6,650 nt of DNA from Oscillibacter sp. Lineage in GTDB: Bacteria > Bacillota > Clostridia > Oscillospirales > Oscillospiraceae. Below the pieces are notes generated by a model. The model was not told the origin of the DNA, did not search any database, and saw only the letters and a list, made by a program, of their open reading frames with translations. A program made the translations under genes and the position numbers. Below are positions 4,561 to 6,650 of the stretch, piece by piece. Within the stretch, counting starts at the first letter, position 1, and every line of letters starts with the position of its first letter. Where the stretch lies: positions 1 through 6,650 of the forward strand of contig JAFSOM010000500.1 in assembly GCA_017447005.1 (NCBI GenBank), given 5' to 3'.

Positions 4561-4878
4561 ATGGAAATTAGCATTGAACATTTGGAAGTCAGTAAAAGCA
4601 ATTTCCACGACAACGCCGCCGTGATACGCAATCAAACCTACAACGCCGCCGCGCCGGACGATAACGCGCAAATCTTACGCGAATTGCAAAGCGTCCGGGA
4701 ACGGTTGAACGAAACCAGCGACGTAGCGAAGGCCGTTGACGAGTTGACGGAAGCCGTCAAAGCCAAGGACAAGCCCGCAATCGACAAACTGCTGACGCAA
4801 TTCGCCGGCGGAACGATGAAAGCGGTCATTACGGCGATTGCGAGTAAAACGCTGTTGTCGTGGATGGGTATCTCATAA
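4561..4878 (+). CDS. Small coiled-coil partner protein, function unknown
   Basis: A 105-residue protein with three visible parts. Residues 1-30 alternate hydrophobic and polar residues with asparagines (MEISIEHLEVSKSNF, VIRNQTYNAA), suggesting short strands. Residues 36-80 are strongly charged with heptad-like hydrophobics (ILRELQSVRERL, VAKAVDELTEAVKAKD), suggesting a coiled coil. Residues 82-105 are an uncharged-to-hydrophobic tail (GTMKAVITAIASKTLLSWMG) that could insert in or lie on the membrane. A ribosome binding site of the AGGACGG type precedes the ATG and the upstream gene ends 14 bp before it. It closely resembles in style small proteins I have seen encoded beside membrane proteins in Bacillota accessory islands, but I cannot name a family. 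Being encoded with a two-helix membrane protein, a complex at the membrane is a reasonable guess. Confidence 0.75.
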   Translation: MEISIEHLEVSKSNFHDNAAVIRNQTYNAAAPDDNAQILRELQSVRERLNETSDVAKAVDELTEAVKAKDKPAIDKLLTQFAGGTMKAVITAIASKTLLSWMGIS

Positions 4879-4887
4879 CGCGCAAAT

Positions 4888-4929
4888 CCCGCCGGAACGG
4901 TTTCCCCGGATTCCGGCGGGCGTTTTTTT
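4888..4929 (+). terminator. Intrinsic terminator of the two-gene unit
   Basis: CCCGCCGGAA (4888-4897) pairs perfectly with TTCCGGCGGG (4911-4920); CG and seven Ts follow. It begins ten bases after the stop of the small coiled-coil gene and separates it from the convergent leucine-rich repeat gene. On the minus strand no T-run follows the hairpin, so it works for the plus strand only. Confidence 0.9.
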
Positions 4930-4941
4930 ATCGGTACGGCT

Positions 4942-6066
4942 TTACGAGCGTTCGAGGAAGAGGAACAGTCCCACGGGAGCGAGCAGTAACAGGAGCGTCA
5001 GGAGGCCGTGACGGAGAATCACGACGAGGACGAACAGGAACAGCAGAAACTTTTGATACGTTGCGGCGTTGAGCCACGCGGGAATGTCAATAGGTTTCCA
5101 GCGCGGTTTGACGTTTTGCGCGGCGTCGCGGGTCTCCACGGCGGGCGGTACGCGGCGCGTGACGTTCGCGGACGGTTCAAAGGCGGAGCTGTCGGCCCAC
5201 GCCCGCGCCGGAATTTGCAGATGAGATAAGAGCGTACAGCCCTGAAAGGCGCGTTGCCCGATACTGGAAACGCTGTCGGGAATCGACACGCGCCGGAGCC
5301 GGACGCAGTTGCAGAACGTCCAGCTTTCGATGACGCTCAGATTGGCGGGAAGGTCAATTTCCGCGAGGGCTTTACAGTCGGAGAACGCGCCGCGATTGAT
5401 ACGCCGCACGCTGTCGGGGAGCGCGATGGCGTCGAGTTTCGCGCAGTCGGCGAAGGCCCATTCCCCGATACGCGTCACGCTGTCGGGCAGTTTGACGCTT
5501 TGCAGATTGGCGCAGCCGTAGAACGCGGAGTCGCCGACGGTCGTCACGCCGTTGCGGATGTTCACGGACACGATTTCGGCGCGGCGTTCCCACCACGGCG
5601 AGTTGACCGCGTCGTCGGCGAAAGCGTAGTGCTCCATAGGGCCGCCGCCGGAGATGGTCAGCAGGCCGTCGGCGTTGAGCGACCACGTCAGCGGCCCGGT
5701 ATGTCCCGCCGCCGTCGTGGGCGTCAGGGGACTGGCGACGGGCGGGAGTTCGTAGAGGTCCAGCAGAAGCGCGACGTAATATTCGGCGCGTTCGTCGGAC
5801 AGTTGCAGATAGTCCGTCAGACAGGCGCGGAGTTTCATAACGACGCGTTCGCGGCGCGGGGCGTCGTCGCTGTCGGCGAGGGATTCCAATTCGGCGAGCA
5901 GGCCGCGCTTGCTCAATTGTCGTATGACGTTGCTTTCGGCCTCCATACCGGGGGCGAGGTCGCGCAGAATGGCGAATACGCGTTTGTCGTCCTGAAAGAT
6001 TTCCCGCCCGAACTCCCGCCGTATCCGTTCCAAGGCGTTCTGAAAATTATCGTTGTCGTGTTCCAT
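4942..6066 (-). CDS. BspA/TpLRR-type leucine-rich repeat protein with hydrophobic C-terminal tail
   Basis: A 374-residue protein in four parts. Residues 1-108 form a helical, charged domain (FQNALERIRREFGREIFQDD, then LAPGM...VIRQLSKRGLLAEL) that I recall as a recurrent N-terminal module in repeat proteins of this bacterial group. Residues 126-165 hold the TWSLNADGLLTISGGGPM block that commonly precedes BspA-type repeats. Residues 166-280 contain five 23-residue repeats of the form xIxLPDSVxxIGxxAFxxCxxL, with a sixth partial copy to about 289. Residues 339-371 are very hydrophobic, forming one or two membrane helices ending in LERS. There is no signal peptide, so the repeats probably face the cytoplasm on a tail anchor, unlike secreted BspA proteins. 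Such repeats mediate protein binding. GGGAGG lies eight bases before the ATG, and a promoter precedes it. Confidence 0.88.
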   Translation of the reverse strand: MEHDNDNFQNALERIRREFGREIFQDDKRVFAILRDLAPGMEAESNVIRQLSKRGLLAELESLADSDDAPRRERVVMKLRACLTDYLQLSDERAEYYVALLLDLYELPPVASPLTPTTAAGHTGPLTWSLNADGLLTISGGGPMEHYAFADDAVNSPWWERRAEIVSVNIRNGVTTVGDSAFYGCANLQSVKLPDSVTRIGEWAFADCAKLDAIALPDSVRRINRGAFSDCKALAEIDLPANLSVIESWTFCNCVRLRRVSIPDSVSSIGQRAFQGCTLLSHLQIPARAWADSSAFEPSANVTRRVPPAVETRDAAQNVKPRWKPIDIPAWLNAATYQKFLLFLFVLVVILRHGLLTLLLLLAPVGLFLFLERS

Positions 6067-6098
6067 ACTCCGCGCCTCCCGGAAATTTCCTGTAACCT

Positions 6099-6127
6099 AT
6101 GATACCCGACGCGCCGCGGTTTGTCCA
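6099..6127 (-). promoter_or_regulatory. Promoter of the leucine-rich repeat gene
   Basis: On the minus strand, TGGACA (complement of 6122-6127), 17 bases, then TATCAT (complement of 6099-6104) each match the sigma-A consensus in five of six positions. The start would be near 6092, giving a leader of about 25 nt that carries the GGGAGG ribosome binding site. Confidence 0.7.
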
Positions 6128-6202
6128 GACTTTTTTCGCGTGACTTGAAAAAGGCGTATGCGTAAGGGAATCGGCGCGTTGCGACGCCGTGCGCTTTCGC
6201 GC

Positions 6203-6229
6203 TTAATTTCCGGACTGCGGCGCCGATAA
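6203..6229 (+). promoter_or_regulatory. Sigma-28 (FliA/SigD) promoter
   Basis: TTAATTTC (6203-6210), 11 bases, then GCCGATAA (6222-6229). The flagellar sigma-28 consensus in enteric bacteria is TAAAGTTT, 11 bases, GCCGATAA, so the -10 is exact, the spacing is exact and the -35 is close. Initiation near 6237 leaves a leader of about 40 nt before the ATG at 6277, with AGGAGG at 6263-6268. No competing sigma-A promoter is visible in this 210-bp divergent region. Confidence 0.65.
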
Positions 6230-6276
6230 AAATTTTAGAGACGCTTTTCCCGTGACAAAGAGAGGAGGCGGAGCGC

Positions 6277-6650
6277 ATGAGCGTAACATTGCCGAGCGGA
6301 TTAGGCATGGCGCGTCATCCGACGACAGGAGGCGCGAGACGGAAACCGGAGCGCGGGAGCGCGGTAAAATCGGCGTCCGCGGGCGGGAATCAGGACGAGA
6401 TACGCATAAGCGGGCAGGATGTCGTGACGGCGCGGGAGGAAGGATACATTGAGGTCAACGGACGGCGCTTTTACGTGTCGGAAGAGATGTCGAAGAAAAT
6501 TTCCGCGACGTTTGAGCGCGTAGAGGCGCATAATCAGATGTTGGCGGCGCTGGACGCGGTTCATCAAAACGCCGAGACCGCCAGACAACAGGCGGAAGCA
6601 ATCGCGGAAGAGGCGAAGGCGCGGCTGAAAGCGTTTGAGATTTACCGCCG
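6277..6650 (+). CDS. Unrecognised protein under a sigma-28-type promoter, 3' end outside the window
   Basis: The frame is open from ATG at 6277 to the window edge (124 codons seen). AGGAGG lies eight bases before the ATG. Residues 1-45 are basic and rich in Gly, Ser and Ala (TLPSGLGMARHPTTGGARRK), probably flexible. Residues 46-75 form a compact segment (ISGQDVVTAREEGYIEVNGRRFYVSEE). From about 76 on it is a long amphipathic helix with many Ala, Gln and Glu (MLAALDAVHQNAETARQQAE), probably a coiled coil. I see no signal peptide, membrane helix or known catalytic motif. The promoter suggests expression with late flagellar, motility or chemotaxis genes, so a motility-linked accessory protein is the best guess; a prophage-type structural protein is an alternative. 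Confidence 0.7.
   Translation, partial: MSVTLPSGLGMARHPTTGGARRKPERGSAVKSASAGGNQDEIRISGQDVVTAREEGYIEVNGRRFYVSEEMSKKISATFERVEAHNQMLAALDAVHQNAETARQQAEAIAEEAKARLKAFEIYR

Noticed and set aside
5200..5560. Regular spacing of similar DNA segments suggesting a direct-repeat or CRISPR array
   Set aside because: The 69-bp period equals the 23-residue leucine-rich repeat in the minus-strand gene, and the copies are diverged as in coding repeats.
5254..6102. A 282-codon plus-strand frame opposite the leucine-rich repeat gene
   Set aside because: It is antisense to a well-supported gene with recognisable repeats, its residue makeup (Arg, Gly, Ala, Val) is that of a GC-rich shadow frame, and it has no ribosome binding site or terminator.

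Overview
The window looks like a chromosome segment from a Gram-positive-type anaerobe of the Bacillota. The order rplS-lepB-rbgA(ylqF)-rnhB, the strong GGAGG-type ribosome binding sites, a GC content that looks well above 50% by eye, and a GC-rich palindromic intergenic repeat all fit this. Negativicutes (Selenomonas-like) is my best guess, but that is inference from style and gene order, not a database match.

Left part (1-3118), all on the minus strand: a housekeeping block reading rplS (L19), lepB (type I signal peptidase), rbgA (50S assembly GTPase), rnhB (RNase HII), and the first codons of a further gene that overlaps the rnhB stop and runs off the left edge (possibly the YraN family, from gene order only). 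rplS has its own promoter, a foldable 85-nt leader and a good intrinsic terminator. A 310-bp gap between rplS and lepB holds that terminator, a cluster of five GC-rich hairpins (a probable dispersed genomic repeat) and a possible lepB promoter.

Middle part (3119-4941), plus strand, accessory in character: a RelB/DinJ-like antitoxin with its own promoter, followed by a 19-codon remnant of a YoeB/Txe-like toxin. Next come a strand-specific 15-bp RNA hairpin and a strong promoter that starts an unusually structured leader of about 300 nt. The leader's 5' end pairs perfectly over 12 nt with the tail of a terminator-like hairpin. Below it lie two small genes: a two-helix membrane protein in AT-richer DNA, and a 105-residue coiled-coil protein. 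A clear intrinsic terminator closes the unit. The promoter, folded leader, membrane protein and small partner together are the best candidate here for an undescribed system; its function is unknown.

Right part (4942-6650): a minus-strand BspA/TpLRR leucine-rich repeat protein with a hydrophobic C-terminal tail and no signal peptide. It diverges from a plus-strand gene that is cut by the window edge. That gene is preceded by a near-perfect sigma-28 (FliA/SigD) promoter, which suggests a motile organism and a flagellum-linked role for an otherwise unrecognised protein.
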